Origin: an uncultured Tropicimonas sp.
GTDB taxonomy: Bacteria > Pseudomonadota > Alphaproteobacteria > Rhodobacterales > Rhodobacteraceae
Reading direction: 5' to 3'
NCBI GenBank assembly: GCA_947497945.1
Contig: CANMIP010000010.1
Span: forward strand, 113,128-177,127
Length of the DNA stretch: 64,000 nt
The notes under the pieces were generated by a model. It was not told the DNA's origin, did not search any database, and saw only the letters and a program-made list of their open reading frames with translations. Positions 1 to 10,161 of the stretch are shown here, one piece after another. Position numbers and translations under genes: made by a program. Position 1 is the stretch's first letter, and each line of letters begins with the position of its first letter.

Positions 1-47
1 AATTTCCTTCGCTATGAAGCGCTTGCACCGAAAGTTGGAGGGCAGGA

Positions 48-872
48 ATGACTCATACCAAGGTCGTGGGGCCTCGCGGCAGGCCCGCCAACGCGTTCTC
101 GGACTCCGGCCAGACCGTGATCGTTGCGCTCGATCGGGGGATGCGAGTCCTTGAACATATCGCATCGAGCAATGGGGCCTCCTTGTCGGATCTGGCGCGC
201 GCCACGGGGATCCCGGTGGCGTCGATGCATCGCATCCTGGCAACGCTGAAAGCCAGCGACATGGTCGAGTTCTCCGACACGCTCCAGAAATGGTTCATCG
301 GCACGCAGGCGTTCCGGATCGGGAATGCCTATCTGAACCGGTCGAATATCGTCGAAGCGGCGCGCCCGATCATGCGCGAGCTTTCCGAACAGACCGGTGA
401 GACCTGCAATCTCGCGGTGGAAAACAGCGGCGATGTGGTGTTCCTTTGCCAGGTGGAGTCGGACAATCCGATCCGCGTGTTCTTTCGGACCGGCACCCGT
501 GGTTTCATGCATGCATCCGGCATTGGAAAGACGCTGATGGCGCATATGAGCCCGGCACAGGTCGATGCGATCCTGCAAAGCAAGGGGCTTCCCTCCTTCA
601 CTCCCAACACCATCGTGGACAGGCAGAAATTCCGCAATGAGCTCAGACTGGTTCGCGAGCGCGGCTGGGCGCTCGACGATGAAGAGCGGTTCATCGGGAT
701 GCGCTGCATCGCCGCCCCGATCTTCAACTCCTTCGAGGAAGCCGTGGCCGGGGTCTCGGTTTCCGGCCTTACCCTGCGCCTTCCAGACGACAGGATCGAC
801 CATGTGGGACGGCTGGTGAATGAGGCGAGCCAGCGCGTGACCGACGCCTTCAATGGGCGGCTGCCCGACTAG
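48..872 (+). CDS. IclR-family transcriptional regulator
   Basis: A 274-residue protein with the IclR layout. An N-terminal winged helix-turn-helix (roughly residues 27-85, including LSDLARATGIPVASMHRIL) is followed by a C-terminal effector domain (roughly 100-265, with GRAMMAR typical of the family such as HASGIGKTLMAHM and GMRCIAAPIFN). The ATG is preceded by GGAGGGCAGGA, a strong ribosome site. IclR proteins usually control a neighbouring catabolic operon, and any such target would lie upstream of base 1, because the next genes downstream are the unrelated nos genes. The effector is unknown. It might be a relative of the BhcR-type regulators found in this family, but that is a guess from taxonomy only. 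Confidence 0.88.
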   Translation: MTHTKVVGPRGRPANAFSDSGQTVIVALDRGMRVLEHIASSNGASLSDLARATGIPVASMHRILATLKASDMVEFSDTLQKWFIGTQAFRIGNAYLNRSNIVEAARPIMRELSEQTGETCNLAVENSGDVVFLCQVESDNPIRVFFRTGTRGFMHASGIGKTLMAHMSPAQVDAILQSKGLPSFTPNTIVDRQKFRNELRLVRERGWALDDEERFIGMRCIAAPIFNSFEEAVAGVSVSGLTLRLPDDRIDHVGRLVNEASQRVTDAFNGRLPD

Positions 873-1168
873 CGCCAAGCTGTGCCGGCCCTGCGACGGG
901 GTGAAAATCCCGGCTGAACGCATGTCGATCATCGCTCCAGTTCGCATTGTCGGGAGCGCTCCCGCTGACCTTGCGGAGGGCTGGCCTTGTCGGGGCGATC
1001 CTGCCCCCAACCCCATCGCGCTGAAATAACCCGCATTTTCGCGGACCGTCGCGGCCCCGGGCGCAACTGCGTGCCGAACGGGCCGGATTGGACCTAACAA
1101 AAGTCAAGGCGCCCCCCTCCATCTGCGGCGCATAGCTTGGGCAACGCAACGATTGCGACCGAGGCTCA
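873..1168. other. intergenic region upstream of the nos operon
   Basis: About 300 bases with no credible gene. The only recognisable element is the FNR/NNR-type box at 1094-1107. If activation is class II (box centred near -41.5), transcription would begin near 1142, about 27 bases before nosC. Confidence 0.6.
1094..1107 (+). promoter_or_regulatory. FNR/NNR-type box upstream of nosC
   Basis: CTAAC-AAAA-GTCAA; on the other strand TTGAC-TTTT-GTTAG. This matches the FNR-superfamily pattern TTGAY-N4-RTCAA in the NNR/Dnr form seen upstream of nnrS and norC in this window. Its position about 60-75 bases before the nosC start fits activation of the nos operon by a Dnr/NNR regulator, such as the one encoded at 17557-18264. 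Binding is inferred. Confidence 0.72.
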
Positions 1169-1648
1169 ATGCAACCGCAACCCGAAAGAAGGCAGACCAG
1201 GAACCCGCCGAGGCCGCGGCAGCGGCTGGCGTTTCTCGGCGTTCTGATTCTTTCCGTGATCCTGCAATCCGTCGCGCCGATGCCGGTGCTGGCGCGCCAG
1301 GCCGATCAGGTGATCGAGATCTGCGGCGCATATGGTGTCTCGGAGATCCGGCTCGATGCCGACGGCAACGCGGTCCCGCTTGACCAGGCGCCTTGCAGCA
1401 ATTGCAGGGAGTGCCCGCTTTGCATGATCGCAGCGGCCTCCGACCTGCCCGGCGAGACCTCCTGGCACCGGAATGCCCATGCCTCCCTGAAACAGGCTCC
1501 GACTGAAAGCGACACCCACACAGAGAGCCCGGCGCGGTTCTGGGCAGATAATCGCGGACCACCGGCCCGCACCGAAAAGGCAAAACACTTGGCTATGAAA
1601 GATTTCATGGGGCCGCCCCGGATCGAAGGGAGGGCGCCATGGATGTGA
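1169..1648 (+). CDS. nosC: NosC-like protein with a Cys-x2-Cys repeat, first gene of the nos operon
   Basis: A 159-residue protein with an N-terminal basic segment and one hydrophobic stretch (about 20-40), so probably membrane-anchored or exported. A tight cysteine cluster follows, C76-x2-C79-x2-C82-x2-C85, plus C52. In Paracoccus the nos operon begins with nosC, a gene of unknown function with a CXXCXXC motif, and position and motif agree here. The end overlaps the nosR start by 10 bases, which indicates translational coupling. A role in copper or electron handling for NosZ is plausible but unproven. The start is the first ATG after the putative nos promoter; no strong ribosome site is visible. 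Confidence 0.7.
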   Translation: MQPQPERRQTRNPPRPRQRLAFLGVLILSVILQSVAPMPVLARQADQVIEICGAYGVSEIRLDADGNAVPLDQAPCSNCRECPLCMIAAASDLPGETSWHRNAHASLKQAPTESDTHTESPARFWADNRGPPARTEKAKHLAMKDFMGPPRIEGRAPWM

Positions 1649-3831
1649 AGCGCGTCTTCACCGGCTGGTTCCTTGCCCTTGCGCTCGCGGCCACCCTCCT
1701 TGGGAGCGTCGCAGGCAAGGCGCATGCGGAAACGCTCGCCAGCTTCCTTCCCAAACTCACCGCGTCCGATTTCCACCCCGATGCCGAAAGCTTCGGTCCT
1801 GTCCGGGATGACATCGCCGTCGCGCCGTTGCTCAAGGGCGGCGAGACGCTGGCCTGGGCCTTCCTGACATCGGATTTCGTCGGCACCACGGGCTATTCCG
1901 GCAAACCGATCCACGTGGTTGCGGCGGTCGACACGGACGCAGTGCTGACCGGCGTCCAGCTGGTCAAACATTCCGAACCCATCGTGCTGATCGGCATTCC
2001 CGACAGCAAGGTGAAGGCGCTGACCCAATCCTATGCCGGTCTGGACCTGAAGGCGGAGGTCGTCGAATACGGCTCCGCGCATGATCTCGACATCATCTCG
2101 GGCGCGACCGTCACCATCATGGTGATCGACGATTCCATCGTGCGCGGCGGCATCAAGGTCGCCCGGGCGCTTGGTCTTGGCGGGCTGGCGCCGGAAGTGA
2201 CCGGTCCGAAACGCGCGCTGGACCTGTCGCTCACCGATACCGCCAATTGGGCAACGCTGTCCGGCGATGGCTCGATCCGGCGGATGACGCTCGATGTCGG
2301 GCAGGTGAACGCGGCCTTCGCGGAGACCGAAGACGCGCGCGCCATCAAGCGCCCCGAGAAAGGCGCGCCGGACGATACCTTCATCGACATGCACATGGCG
2401 CTGGTCTCGGTGCCGTCGATCGGCCGGTCGCTGCTGGGGGACAATGAATACAACAACCTGACCGAGCGGCTGGAAGAGGGCGAGCACGCGATCCTCGTGC
2501 TGGGGCGCGGCAGCTATTCCTTCAAGGGCTCGGGCTATGTGCGCGGCGGCATCTTCGACCGGATCCAGCTGATTCAGGGCGATAATTCGGTGCGTTTCTT
2601 CGACAAGCAGCACCGCCGGCTGGGCGATCTGGCCACGCCGGACGGGCCGAGCTTCAAGGAGCTGGACCTGTTCAGGATCCCGGCCGATGCGGAGTTCGAC
2701 CCGGCCGAGCCGTTCCGGCTGCAATTGCTGGTGCAACGGTCGGTGGGGGCGCTGGAACGTGTCTTCCTGACCTTCGATCTTGGATACAAGCTGCCGGAAC
2801 GCTTCCTGCTGCCGCCGCCGGCGCCGCAGGTCCTGGACAGCGCCGAGGATGAGGCCGCCGCGAAAGCTGCGCTCTGGCAGCGGATCTGGAAGGACAAGAC
2901 GCTCGAGATCGCCGTTCTGGGCATCATGCTGCTGGTGCTGACGGCGACCTTCTTCTTCCAGTTCCAGGCCACGGTGAGCGCCCGGACCTTCTACTGGTTC
3001 CGCATCGGATACCTGACCATGACGCTTGTCTTCATCGGCTGGTACGCCAACGCGCAGCTTTCGGTGGTGAACCTGATGGCGCTGGCCGGGCAGATGCGGG
3101 AGGGGTTCTCCTGGGACGCCTTCCTGATGGACCCGCTGGTCTTCATCCAATGGTTCGCCGTCGCCGCCGCGCTGCTCTTCTGGGGTCGCGGCGCCTATTG
3201 CGGCTGGCTCTGCCCGTTCGGTGCGCTCCAGGAGCTGACAAACCAGATCGCGCGCTTTTTCAAGGTGCCGCAATGGACCCTGCCCTGGGGGCTGCACGAG
3301 CGCCTCTGGCCGATCAAGTACATGATTTTTCTTGGCCTCTTCGGCGTTTCGCTGGGGTCGATCCAGATGGCCGAACAACTGGCCGAGGTGGAACCCTTCA
3401 AGACCGCGATCATCCTCAAGTTCGTCCGCGACTGGCCATTCGTGGTCTTCGCCGTCGCGCTTCTGGTCGCTGGCCTCTTCATCGAGCGCTTCTATTGCCG
3501 CTATCTCTGCCCGCTCGGTGGCGCGTTGGCGATCCCGGCGCGGATGCGGATGTTCGACTGGCTGCGCCGCTACAAGGAATGCGGCGCGCCCTGCCAGACC
3601 TGCGCCAATGAATGCCCGGTGCAGGCGATCCACCCCACTGGCGAGATCAACCCGAACGAATGCGTGGACTGCCTGCATTGCCAGGTCCTGTACCAGTCCA
3701 AAACCAAATGCCCCGTGGTCATCAAGCAGATGAAACGGCGCGAGAAGGTCGGCTCTCCGTTGAAGATGCCGCCCGCAAACCACCCGAACACGAAGAAACC
3801 GGAACCTGATGGAGGGAACGCCCATGTCTGA
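1639..3831 (+). CDS. nosR: NosR, membrane flavo-iron-sulfur protein for N2O reduction
   Basis: A 730-residue NosR/NirI-family protein that supplies electrons to NosZ and is needed for nos expression or activity. A signal-like N-terminus precedes a periplasmic FMN-binding domain with the flavinylation motif SGATVT (154-159). Several membrane helices follow from about residue 430. Two CxxxCP motifs (CGWLCP, CRYLCP) lie in the membrane part. The cytoplasmic C-terminus has two [4Fe-4S] motifs, CQTCANECP and CVDCLHC...CP. The length is normal. The start overlaps nosC by 10 bases and the end overlaps nosZ by 8, so translation along the operon is probably coupled. All key motifs are intact, so it is expected to work. 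Confidence 0.97.
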   Translation: MDVKRVFTGWFLALALAATLLGSVAGKAHAETLASFLPKLTASDFHPDAESFGPVRDDIAVAPLLKGGETLAWAFLTSDFVGTTGYSGKPIHVVAAVDTDAVLTGVQLVKHSEPIVLIGIPDSKVKALTQSYAGLDLKAEVVEYGSAHDLDIISGATVTIMVIDDSIVRGGIKVARALGLGGLAPEVTGPKRALDLSLTDTANWATLSGDGSIRRMTLDVGQVNAAFAETEDARAIKRPEKGAPDDTFIDMHMALVSVPSIGRSLLGDNEYNNLTERLEEGEHAILVLGRGSYSFKGSGYVRGGIFDRIQLIQGDNSVRFFDKQHRRLGDLATPDGPSFKELDLFRIPADAEFDPAEPFRLQLLVQRSVGALERVFLTFDLGYKLPERFLLPPPAPQVLDSAEDEAAAKAALWQRIWKDKTLEIAVLGIMLLVLTATFFFQFQATVSARTFYWFRIGYLTMTLVFIGWYANAQLSVVNLMALAGQMREGFSWDAFLMDPLVFIQWFAVAAALLFWGRGAYCGWLCPFGALQELTNQIARFFKVPQWTLPWGLHERLWPIKYMIFLGLFGVSLGSIQMAEQLAEVEPFKTAIILKFVRDWPFVVFAVALLVAGLFIERFYCRYLCPLGGALAIPARMRMFDWLRRYKECGAPCQTCANECPVQAIHPTGEINPNECVDCLHCQVLYQSKTKCPVVIKQMKRREKVGSPLKMPPANHPNTKKPEPDGGNAHV

Positions 3832-5731
3832 GAAAATGAAACAACTGGCGATGACACGCCGCGGAATGCTCGGCGCAACGGCCACCGGGGCGGTGCTCGC
3901 CTCCGCTGGTTTCGGCGGAACGATGATGTCTGCCACCCAGGCGAAGGCCGCGGCTGGAACCGCGAGCCTCGAACCGGGCGAGTTGGACGATTATTACGGC
4001 TTCTGGTCCTCCGGCCAGACCGGCGAGCTGCGCATCCTCGGCGTGCCGTCCATGCGCGAGCTGATGCGGGTGCCGGTGTTCAACCGCTGCTCGGCCACCG
4101 GCTGGGGCCAGACCAACGAGAGCCTGAAGGTTCTGACCGAGGGCCTGACCGAGGAGACGAAGCAGTTCCTCGCCTCAAATGGCAAGGTCACCTACGACAA
4201 TGGCGACCTGCACCACCCGCACATGTCCTTTACCGACGGCACCTATGACGGCCGTTACCTGTTCATGAACGACAAGGCCAACACCCGCGTGGCCCGTGTG
4301 CGCTGCGACGTGATGAAATGCGACAAGATCCTCGAGATCCCGAATGCGCATGACATCCACGGCTTGCGCCCGCAGAAATTCCCGCGCACCGGCTATGTCT
4401 TCGCCAATGGCGAACACGAGGCACCGCTCGTGAATGATGGCACGATCCTCGACGACCCGTCGCAGTACTTCAACATCTACACCGCCATCGACGGTGACAC
4501 GATGGAGATCGCCTGGCAGGTGATCGTCTCGGGCAACCTCGACAACACCGATTGCGACTACCAGGGCAAATACGCCTTCTCGACCTCCTACAACTCGGAA
4601 ATGGGCATGACCCTGGCCGAGATGACCGAGAACGAGATGGACCACGTGGTTGTCTTCAACCTCAAGGAGATCGAGGCCGGTGTGGCCGCGGGCGACTACC
4701 AGGAGCTGAACGGCGTCAAGGTGATCGACGGGCGCAAGGGCCAGAACAAGAACTACACCCGCTACATCCCGATCCCGAACTCGCCGCATGGCATCAACAC
4801 CGCGCCTGACGGCAAGCATGTCTGCATCAACGGCAAGCTGTCGCCGACGGTTTCGGTGATGGACGTGACCAAGCTCGACGCCGTCTTCGAGGGGGCCGAC
4901 CCGCGCTCCTGCATCGTTGCCGAGCCGCAGCTGGGCCTCGGCCCGCTTCACACCGCCTATGATGGCAAGGGCAACGCCTTCACCACGCTCTTCCTCGACA
5001 GCCAGGCCGTGAAGTGGAACATCGAGAAGGCGATCGAGCAGTATAACGGCGCCGATGTGGACCCGATCATCGAGAAGATCGACGTGCATTACCAGCCGGG
5101 CCACAACTCGACCTCCATGGGCGAGACCAAGGAAGCCGATGGCAAGTGGCTGATCTCGATGAACAAGTTCTCCAAGGACCGGTTCCTCAACACCGGCCCG
5201 CTGAAGCCGGAGAACGAGCAGCTCATCGACATCTCGGGCAGCGGCATGACGCTCGTCCATGACGGCCCGACCTTCGCCGAGCCGCATGACTCGATCATCG
5301 TCCGCCGGGACATCGTCAACCCGCGCAACGAGTGGGACCGCAACGACCCGATGTGGGAAGATGCCCGCAAGCAGGCCGAGGCCGATGGCGTCGATCTCGA
5401 CTGGGGCCATGAGGAGCTTATCCGCGATGGCAACAAGGTGCGGGTCTATCTCTCCTCCGTGGCTCCGGAATTCTCGATGGAGAAGTTCACCGTCAAGCAG
5501 GGCGACGAGGTCACGATCTATGTCACCAACATGGACGATATCGACGACCTGACCCACGGCTTCTGCATGGCCAATTTCGGCGTCGCGATGGAAGTTGCGC
5601 CGCAGGCCACGGCCTCGGTCACCTTCGTCGCCGACCGTCCCGGCGTGCACTGGTTCTACTGCCAGTGGTTCTGCCACGCGCTCCACATGGAGATGCGCGG
5701 CCGGATGTTCGTCGAGCCGAAGGGCGCCTGA
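3824..5731 (+). CDS. nosZ: NosZ, nitrous oxide reductase
   Basis: The 635-residue periplasmic copper enzyme that reduces N2O to N2. The N-terminus is a Tat signal ([12 protein letters not shown]), which places this in clade I NosZ, exported folded. A beta-propeller domain carries the histidines of the CuZ cluster (for example HHPHMSF, NAHDIHG, NSPHGIN, LGPLHT, QPGHNS, EPHDS). The C-terminal cupredoxin domain has the CuA set C613-x3-C617-x3-H621-x2-M624. The start at 3824 is chosen over an in-frame ATG 15 bases upstream because GGAGGG at about 3811 is ideally spaced for it, and it overlaps the nosR stop by 8 bases. Confidence 0.98.
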   Translation: MSEKMKQLAMTRRGMLGATATGAVLASAGFGGTMMSATQAKAAAGTASLEPGELDDYYGFWSSGQTGELRILGVPSMRELMRVPVFNRCSATGWGQTNESLKVLTEGLTEETKQFLASNGKVTYDNGDLHHPHMSFTDGTYDGRYLFMNDKANTRVARVRCDVMKCDKILEIPNAHDIHGLRPQKFPRTGYVFANGEHEAPLVNDGTILDDPSQYFNIYTAIDGDTMEIAWQVIVSGNLDNTDCDYQGKYAFSTSYNSEMGMTLAEMTENEMDHVVVFNLKEIEAGVAAGDYQELNGVKVIDGRKGQNKNYTRYIPIPNSPHGINTAPDGKHVCINGKLSPTVSVMDVTKLDAVFEGADPRSCIVAEPQLGLGPLHTAYDGKGNAFTTLFLDSQAVKWNIEKAIEQYNGADVDPIIEKIDVHYQPGHNSTSMGETKEADGKWLISMNKFSKDRFLNTGPLKPENEQLIDISGSGMTLVHDGPTFAEPHDSIIVRRDIVNPRNEWDRNDPMWEDARKQAEADGVDLDWGHEELIRDGNKVRVYLSSVAPEFSMEKFTVKQGDEVTIYVTNMDDIDDLTHGFCMANFGVAMEVAPQATASVTFVADRPGVHWFYCQWFCHALHMEMRGRMFVEPKGA

Positions 5732-5734
5732 TCC

Positions 5735-6991
5735 ATGCGATTGCTCTGGGCTGTCCTGCTGCTGATCGCCTCGCCGCTTGCCGCGGCCGAGTGGGACGTG
5801 CCGGTACGGCCCGGGGCGATTGCCGAAACACTGACCTGGGCCGCGGAGGGCGATGTGCTTCGCCTGCGGCCCGGGACCTATGCCGAATCCGTCGAGCTGA
5901 CCTTCCCGGTCACGCTCGACGGGCAAGGCCACGCGATCCTCGACGGACAGGGCCGGGGAAGCGTCGTCACCGTGACCGGCGCGAAGGTCGTGGTGACAGG
6001 GATCACGGTCATCGGATCGGGATCCTCCCATGAAGAGGTCGATTCCGGCATCAAGCTGACCAAGAGCGCCACGCGCGCCCGCGTCATCGGCAATGTGCTG
6101 GAGGGCAATCTCTACGGGGTCGACATCCACGGCGCGCGCGACGCCGTGGTTGCCGACAATACCATTATCGGGCGCACCGACCGGCGGATGAATGCCCGCG
6201 GAAATGGCGTCTATGTCTGGAACGCCCCTGGCGCGGTGGTCGAGGATAACGAGATCCGGCTGGGGCGCGACGGGATCTTCGTCAACTCCTCCAAGAAGAA
6301 CATCTTCCGAAACAACAGCTTTCGCGACCTGCGCTTTGCCGTGCACTACATGTACGCCAATGACAGCGAGGTTTCCGGAAACATCTCCATCGGCAACGAT
6401 CTCGGTTATGCGGTGATGTTCTCCAAGCGGGTGCGTGTGAAGGACAATGTCTCTATCGACGACCGCGAGCATGGCGTGATGATGAATTACGCCAATAACA
6501 GCGAGATCACCGGCAACTACGTGCGCGGGACGGAGCAGAAATGCGCCTTCCTCTACAATTCGAACAAGAACACCTTCGCCGGCAATCATTTCGAAGGCTG
6601 CGGGATCGGTATCCATTTCACCGCCGGATCGGACGGAAACCGGATCCTGGAGAATGCCTTCATCGGCAACCGGACCCAGGTGAAATATGTCTCCAGCCGC
6701 TGGGTGGAATGGTCCGAGGATGGCAAGGGCAATTACTGGTCCGATTTCGCCGCCTATGACCTCAATGGCGACGGGATCGCGGATGCGCCCTATCGCCCGA
6801 ATGACAGCATGGATCACGTGCTCTGGACACAGCCGGCGGCGAAACTGCTGCTCGGCTCGCCCGCCGTGCAGCTCGTGCGCTGGTCGCAATCGGCCTTTCC
6901 GGCGCTTCTGCCGGGCGGCGTGATCGACAGCAATCCACTGATGCAACCGATAGAGATCGACCTCACCGGACGGGAGGGACTGAATGACTGA
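5735..6991 (+). CDS. nosD: NosD, periplasmic beta-helix protein for CuZ maturation
   Basis: A 418-residue protein with a cleavable signal peptide (hydrophobic 3-18, cleavage after the alanine-rich end). Repeated parallel beta-helix coils of the NosD/pectin-lyase-like family fill about residues 40-350, recognisable by recurrent N-x-I-x-G-N type turns. NosD works with the NosFY transporter in assembling the CuZ site of NosZ. It starts 3 bases after the nosZ stop with a poor ribosome site, so it probably relies on re-initiation, and it overlaps nosF by 8 bases. Confidence 0.95.
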   Translation: MRLLWAVLLLIASPLAAAEWDVPVRPGAIAETLTWAAEGDVLRLRPGTYAESVELTFPVTLDGQGHAILDGQGRGSVVTVTGAKVVVTGITVIGSGSSHEEVDSGIKLTKSATRARVIGNVLEGNLYGVDIHGARDAVVADNTIIGRTDRRMNARGNGVYVWNAPGAVVEDNEIRLGRDGIFVNSSKKNIFRNNSFRDLRFAVHYMYANDSEVSGNISIGNDLGYAVMFSKRVRVKDNVSIDDREHGVMMNYANNSEITGNYVRGTEQKCAFLYNSNKNTFAGNHFEGCGIGIHFTAGSDGNRILENAFIGNRTQVKYVSSRWVEWSEDGKGNYWSDFAAYDLNGDGIADAPYRPNDSMDHVLWTQPAAKLLLGSPAVQLVRWSQSAFPALLPGGVIDSNPLMQPIEIDLTGREGLND

Positions 6992-7880
6992 TATCCTTTC
7001 AATCGACAGCGCCGTGAAACGCCGTGGCAAGCTTCTGGCGCTTGATGCCGTGAGCCTGTCGCTGGCCCCCGGCGAGCGGGTGGCGCTGCTCGGCCATAAC
7101 GGCGCCGGGAAATCCACGCTGATGAAGCTTGTCCTTGGCCTGACGCGGCTGGATGGCGGCGCGATCCGCATCGCAGGCGCCAGGCCGGGCAGCAATGCCG
7201 CGCGCCTTGCCACCGCTTTCCTCCCCGAGGCCGTGAGCTTCCACAAATCCCTCACCGGGCGCGACCAGCTTGCGCTCTTCGCCCGTCTCGCGGGCGTGGG
7301 CACGGCGCCGGTCCCCGGCCTGCTGGAACGGGTCGGGCTGGCGGAAGCGGCGGATCGCCGGATCGGCACCTATTCCAAGGGGATGCGGCAGCGGCTCGGC
7401 CTCGCGCAGGTGCTGCTGGGCAAACCGGCCGTCGCGCTGCTCGACGAGCCGACCAGCGGGCTCGACCCGATCTCCCGACAGGAGCTCTATGCCATTATCG
7501 ACGAGCTGGCCGCGCAAGGCACAGCCGTCCTCGTTGCCTCGCACGCGCTGACCGAGGTCGAAGCCCGCACGGATCGCATCGCGATCCTGCGCAAGGGCCG
7601 GCTGGTGGCGAATGACACGCTGGCGAGCCTCTCGCTCCGCGCCGGCCTGCCGACGAAGCTGCGCATCCGCGCGCGCAACGGCGAGGCCGACCGGATCGCC
7701 GCTGATAGCGGCGGCACGCGTGTCAATGGCGCTTCTGTCGAGCTGTTCTGCGCCCCGGAGGCCAAGATGGACCAGCTCCGCCGCTTCGCCTCCATGTCCG
7801 ACGCGGTGGAGGATATCGAAATGACCCCGCCGCGGCTCGAAGACCTTTACCGACATTATGCACAGGAGGGCGCCCAATGA
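6984..7880 (+). CDS. nosF: NosF, ABC transporter ATPase for NosZ copper-site maturation
   Basis: A 298-residue ABC ATPase. Visible motifs are Walker A GHNGAGKST, the signature YSKGMRQRLGLAQ (a K replaces the usual S-G start), Walker B VALLDEPTSGLD, and the switch histidine in ASHALTE. The C-terminal extension of about 80 residues is usual for NosF. It pairs with the NosY permease, which it overlaps by 4 bases (ATGA), and its probable partner is NosD in the periplasm. The ATPase core is intact. Confidence 0.96.
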   Translation: MTDILSIDSAVKRRGKLLALDAVSLSLAPGERVALLGHNGAGKSTLMKLVLGLTRLDGGAIRIAGARPGSNAARLATAFLPEAVSFHKSLTGRDQLALFARLAGVGTAPVPGLLERVGLAEAADRRIGTYSKGMRQRLGLAQVLLGKPAVALLDEPTSGLDPISRQELYAIIDELAAQGTAVLVASHALTEVEARTDRIAILRKGRLVANDTLASLSLRAGLPTKLRIRARNGEADRIAADSGGTRVNGASVELFCAPEAKMDQLRRFASMSDAVEDIEMTPPRLEDLYRHYAQEGAQ

Positions 7881-8701
7881 TCGGCCGCATCCTCGCCGTC
7901 GCCCGTTGCGAATTGCTGATCGTACGCCGCAATCGCTGGCTGTTCCTGGCGACGCTCATCATGCTGCTCTTCGCGCTGGCGCTGACCTTCGCCGGCTCCG
8001 CCCCGACGGGCACGCTGGGTGTCGACCGCCTGACCGTGGCCGTGGCGTCCATGACCACGCTCTCGGTCTATCTCGCGCCACTCCTGGCCTTGATGATGAG
8101 CTTCGATTCCATCGCCGGCGAGGCCGATCGCGGTTCGCTCGCCTTGCTGCTCTCCTACCCGGCCGGACGCGGCGAGATCCTTGGTGGCAAATACCTCGCG
8201 CATCTGGCGGCACTTTCCTTCGCGATGATTGTCGGTTTCGGCACTGCCGGCGCAATCGCGGGCGTCACCGGCGGCGCGGGGGCGGACAGCGTGTTGGCGC
8301 TGCTGCGCCTGATCGGCACCTCGATCCTGCTCGGCGCGGTCTTCCTCGCCTTCGGTTACATGCTCTCGGCCCTGGCTGGCAGCCCGGCGGCCGCCGCCGG
8401 CTCCTCCGCGGCGCTCTGGCTCGTCTTTGTCGTGCTCTACGATCTCGGCTTGCTTGGCGCGGTGGTGGTCGATGCGGGCGGGTATTTCACACAGAAGATC
8501 TTCCCCTGGGTGCTGGCGGCCAACCCCGCTGACGCCTTCCGGCTCTGGAACGTCGCCGCCTCGCCCGATCTGGCGCTGGCAACGGGCATGGCGGGCGTGT
8601 CCGGAAGCCTGCCGGCCTGGGCGGCGCCTGCCTCGCTCGGCTTCTGGCTGGTGGCGGGTTTCGCGCTCGCGCGCATGGCGTTCCGGAGGCTTGAGCCATG
8701 A
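7877..8701 (+). CDS. nosY: NosY, ABC transporter permease
   Basis: A 274-residue ABC-2-type membrane protein with about six hydrophobic helices (first near residues 22-42, last near 250-268). It forms the NosFY complex that interacts with NosD for CuZ-site assembly, probably by supplying a sulfur species. It is bracketed by ATGA overlaps with nosF and nosL, so translation is coupled. The length is normal for NosY. Confidence 0.95.
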   Translation: MIGRILAVARCELLIVRRNRWLFLATLIMLLFALALTFAGSAPTGTLGVDRLTVAVASMTTLSVYLAPLLALMMSFDSIAGEADRGSLALLLSYPAGRGEILGGKYLAHLAALSFAMIVGFGTAGAIAGVTGGAGADSVLALLRLIGTSILLGAVFLAFGYMLSALAGSPAAAAGSSAALWLVFVVLYDLGLLGAVVVDAGGYFTQKIFPWVLAANPADAFRLWNVAASPDLALATGMAGVSGSLPAWAAPASLGFWLVAGFALARMAFRRLEP

Positions 8702-9213
8702 GACGCTTGCTCCTGCCCTGCCTGCTCCTGCTCGCCGCCTGCAAGGAGGACGTCGCCGCGATTCCCGATCCAACGCCGATGACCGATACCGCGCTGAGCT
8801 ATTTCTGCCAGATGAACGTGTCGGAACATGGTGGCCCGAAAGGGCAGATCCACCTCGAGGGATATCCGGGGCCGATCTTCTTTGCGCAGGTGCGCGATCT
8901 CGTCGCCTATCTCAAGAGCCCGGAGCGGGATGCCGACATCCTCGCCGTCTATGTCAGCGACATGGGGGCCGCGCCTTCCTGGGCCGATCCGGGGGCCGAG
9001 AACTGGATCGCCGCCGAGACCGCCCATTTCGTCGTCGACGCGGGCGTTGCCGGGGGCATGGGCGCGCCCGAGATCGTTCCTTTCGCGACGCCGGACGCCG
9101 CGCAGGGGTTCATCGACCAATATGGCGGCGTTGCGATGCCGCTCGACACGATCCCGGACGCGGCGGCCATCGGCGCTGTCGATCTGGACCGGGAGCTGGA
9201 GCAACCGATATGA
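8698..9213 (+). CDS. nosL: NosL, outer-membrane copper chaperone lipoprotein
   Basis: A 171-residue lipoprotein with lipobox L-A-A-C15. It carries the NosL copper motif C37-x-M39 followed by H44 (FCQMNVSEHGG), which in characterised NosL proteins helps bind Cu(I) for delivery to apo-NosZ. It overlaps nosY and nosX by ATGA. All the expected motifs are present and the length is normal. Confidence 0.95.
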   Translation: MRRLLLPCLLLLAACKEDVAAIPDPTPMTDTALSYFCQMNVSEHGGPKGQIHLEGYPGPIFFAQVRDLVAYLKSPERDADILAVYVSDMGAAPSWADPGAENWIAAETAHFVVDAGVAGGMGAPEIVPFATPDAAQGFIDQYGGVAMPLDTIPDAAAIGAVDLDRELEQPI

Positions 9214-10139
9214 GCAATCCCCTGACGCGCCGGCGTTTCCTGGCAATCACGGCCTCGGCCGCCGCCGCCCCGGCGCTTGCCGGGCCGGATGCAGCACATT
9301 GGCGGGGACAGGCGCTCGGCGCGGGGGCACGCATGCGGCTCGAAGGGATCGATCCCGAGCGCGCCGCGCCCGTCTTTGCCGCCGTCGCCGCGGAACTGCG
9401 CCGGCTGGAGGCGATCTTCAGTATCCATGACGACAGATCCGCCCTAGCGCGCCTGAACCGCGCGGGGATGCTGGCTCATCCGCCGGCCGAGCTGCTTGAG
9501 GTCCTTAGCCTCTCCGACCGGCTTCATGCCGTCACCCGCGGTGCCTTCGACCCGACGATCCAGCCGCTCTGGCGCCTGTGGGCCGAGACGGCGGCGCGGG
9601 GTGAGGCGCCGGATGCGTCGGCGCTGGCGCAGGCGCGGGCGCAAACCGGCTGGCAGGCGGTGCGATACGATGCGGGGCAGGTGCGTTTCGCCCGCCCGGC
9701 GATGGGTTTGACGCTGAACGGTGTCGCGCAAGGCTATGTCACGGACCGGATCGCGGCGCTGCTGCGCGGCCGTGGCCTGCGGGACGTGCTGATCGACATG
9801 GGAGAGATTGCCGCCAGCGGGACCCGATCGGACGGTTCTGCCTGGGTTGCCGGCATTTCCCGGCCCGATGGCCAGGTCGTTCGCCGGGTGGAGCTGAAGG
9901 ACCGTGCGCTTGCCACCTCCGCGCCATTCGGAACGCTTCTCGACGCGAAGGGGACGGTTGGACATATCCTCGATCCCGAAACCGGAGCGCCGGCAGTCCG
10001 GCATGGTCTTGTCTCGGTCAGCGCCAGCAAAGCCGCCATTGCCGATGGCCTCTCGACGGCGTGCTGTCTGTTGTCGCCCGAGGACGCGGCGGCGGCCGTC
10101 GCCGCGATGCCGACAGCTCGGCTGGAAGCGCTGGGCTGA
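9210..10139 (+). CDS. nosX: NosX, ApbE-family FAD:protein FMN transferase
   Basis: A 309-residue ApbE-family enzyme with a Tat signal (LTRRRFLAITASAAA). It is expected to attach FMN covalently to the threonine of the SGAT motif in NosR in the periplasm. ApbE hallmarks are visible, including FDPTIQPLWRLW, LTLNGVAQGYVTDR, DVLIDMGEIAASG and HILDPETGAP. The start is the ATG overlapping the nosL stop (ATGA); the open frame continues upstream without a meaningful protein. It is the last gene of the nos operon. Confidence 0.95.
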   Translation: MSNPLTRRRFLAITASAAAAPALAGPDAAHWRGQALGAGARMRLEGIDPERAAPVFAAVAAELRRLEAIFSIHDDRSALARLNRAGMLAHPPAELLEVLSLSDRLHAVTRGAFDPTIQPLWRLWAETAARGEAPDASALAQARAQTGWQAVRYDAGQVRFARPAMGLTLNGVAQGYVTDRIAALLRGRGLRDVLIDMGEIAASGTRSDGSAWVAGISRPDGQVVRRVELKDRALATSAPFGTLLDAKGTVGHILDPETGAPAVRHGLVSVSASKAAIADGLSTACCLLSPEDAAAAVAAMPTARLEALG

Positions 10140-10161
10140 CCCCGATGCCGGGGGGGGACGA

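Noticed and set aside
1306..3936. 876-codon antisense frame over nosR
   Set aside because: It is a long open frame forced by high GC third positions of nosR on the other strand; the protein has no family features.
4175..7369. 1064-codon antisense frame over nosZ and nosD
   Set aside because: Shadow of nosZ, nosD and nosF, which have complete motifs on the plus strand.
8427..9209. Upstream extension of the nosX frame
   Set aside because: The segment overlaps nosY and nosL and is Arg/Ser/Pro-rich noise; the ATGA overlap with nosL gives the start.
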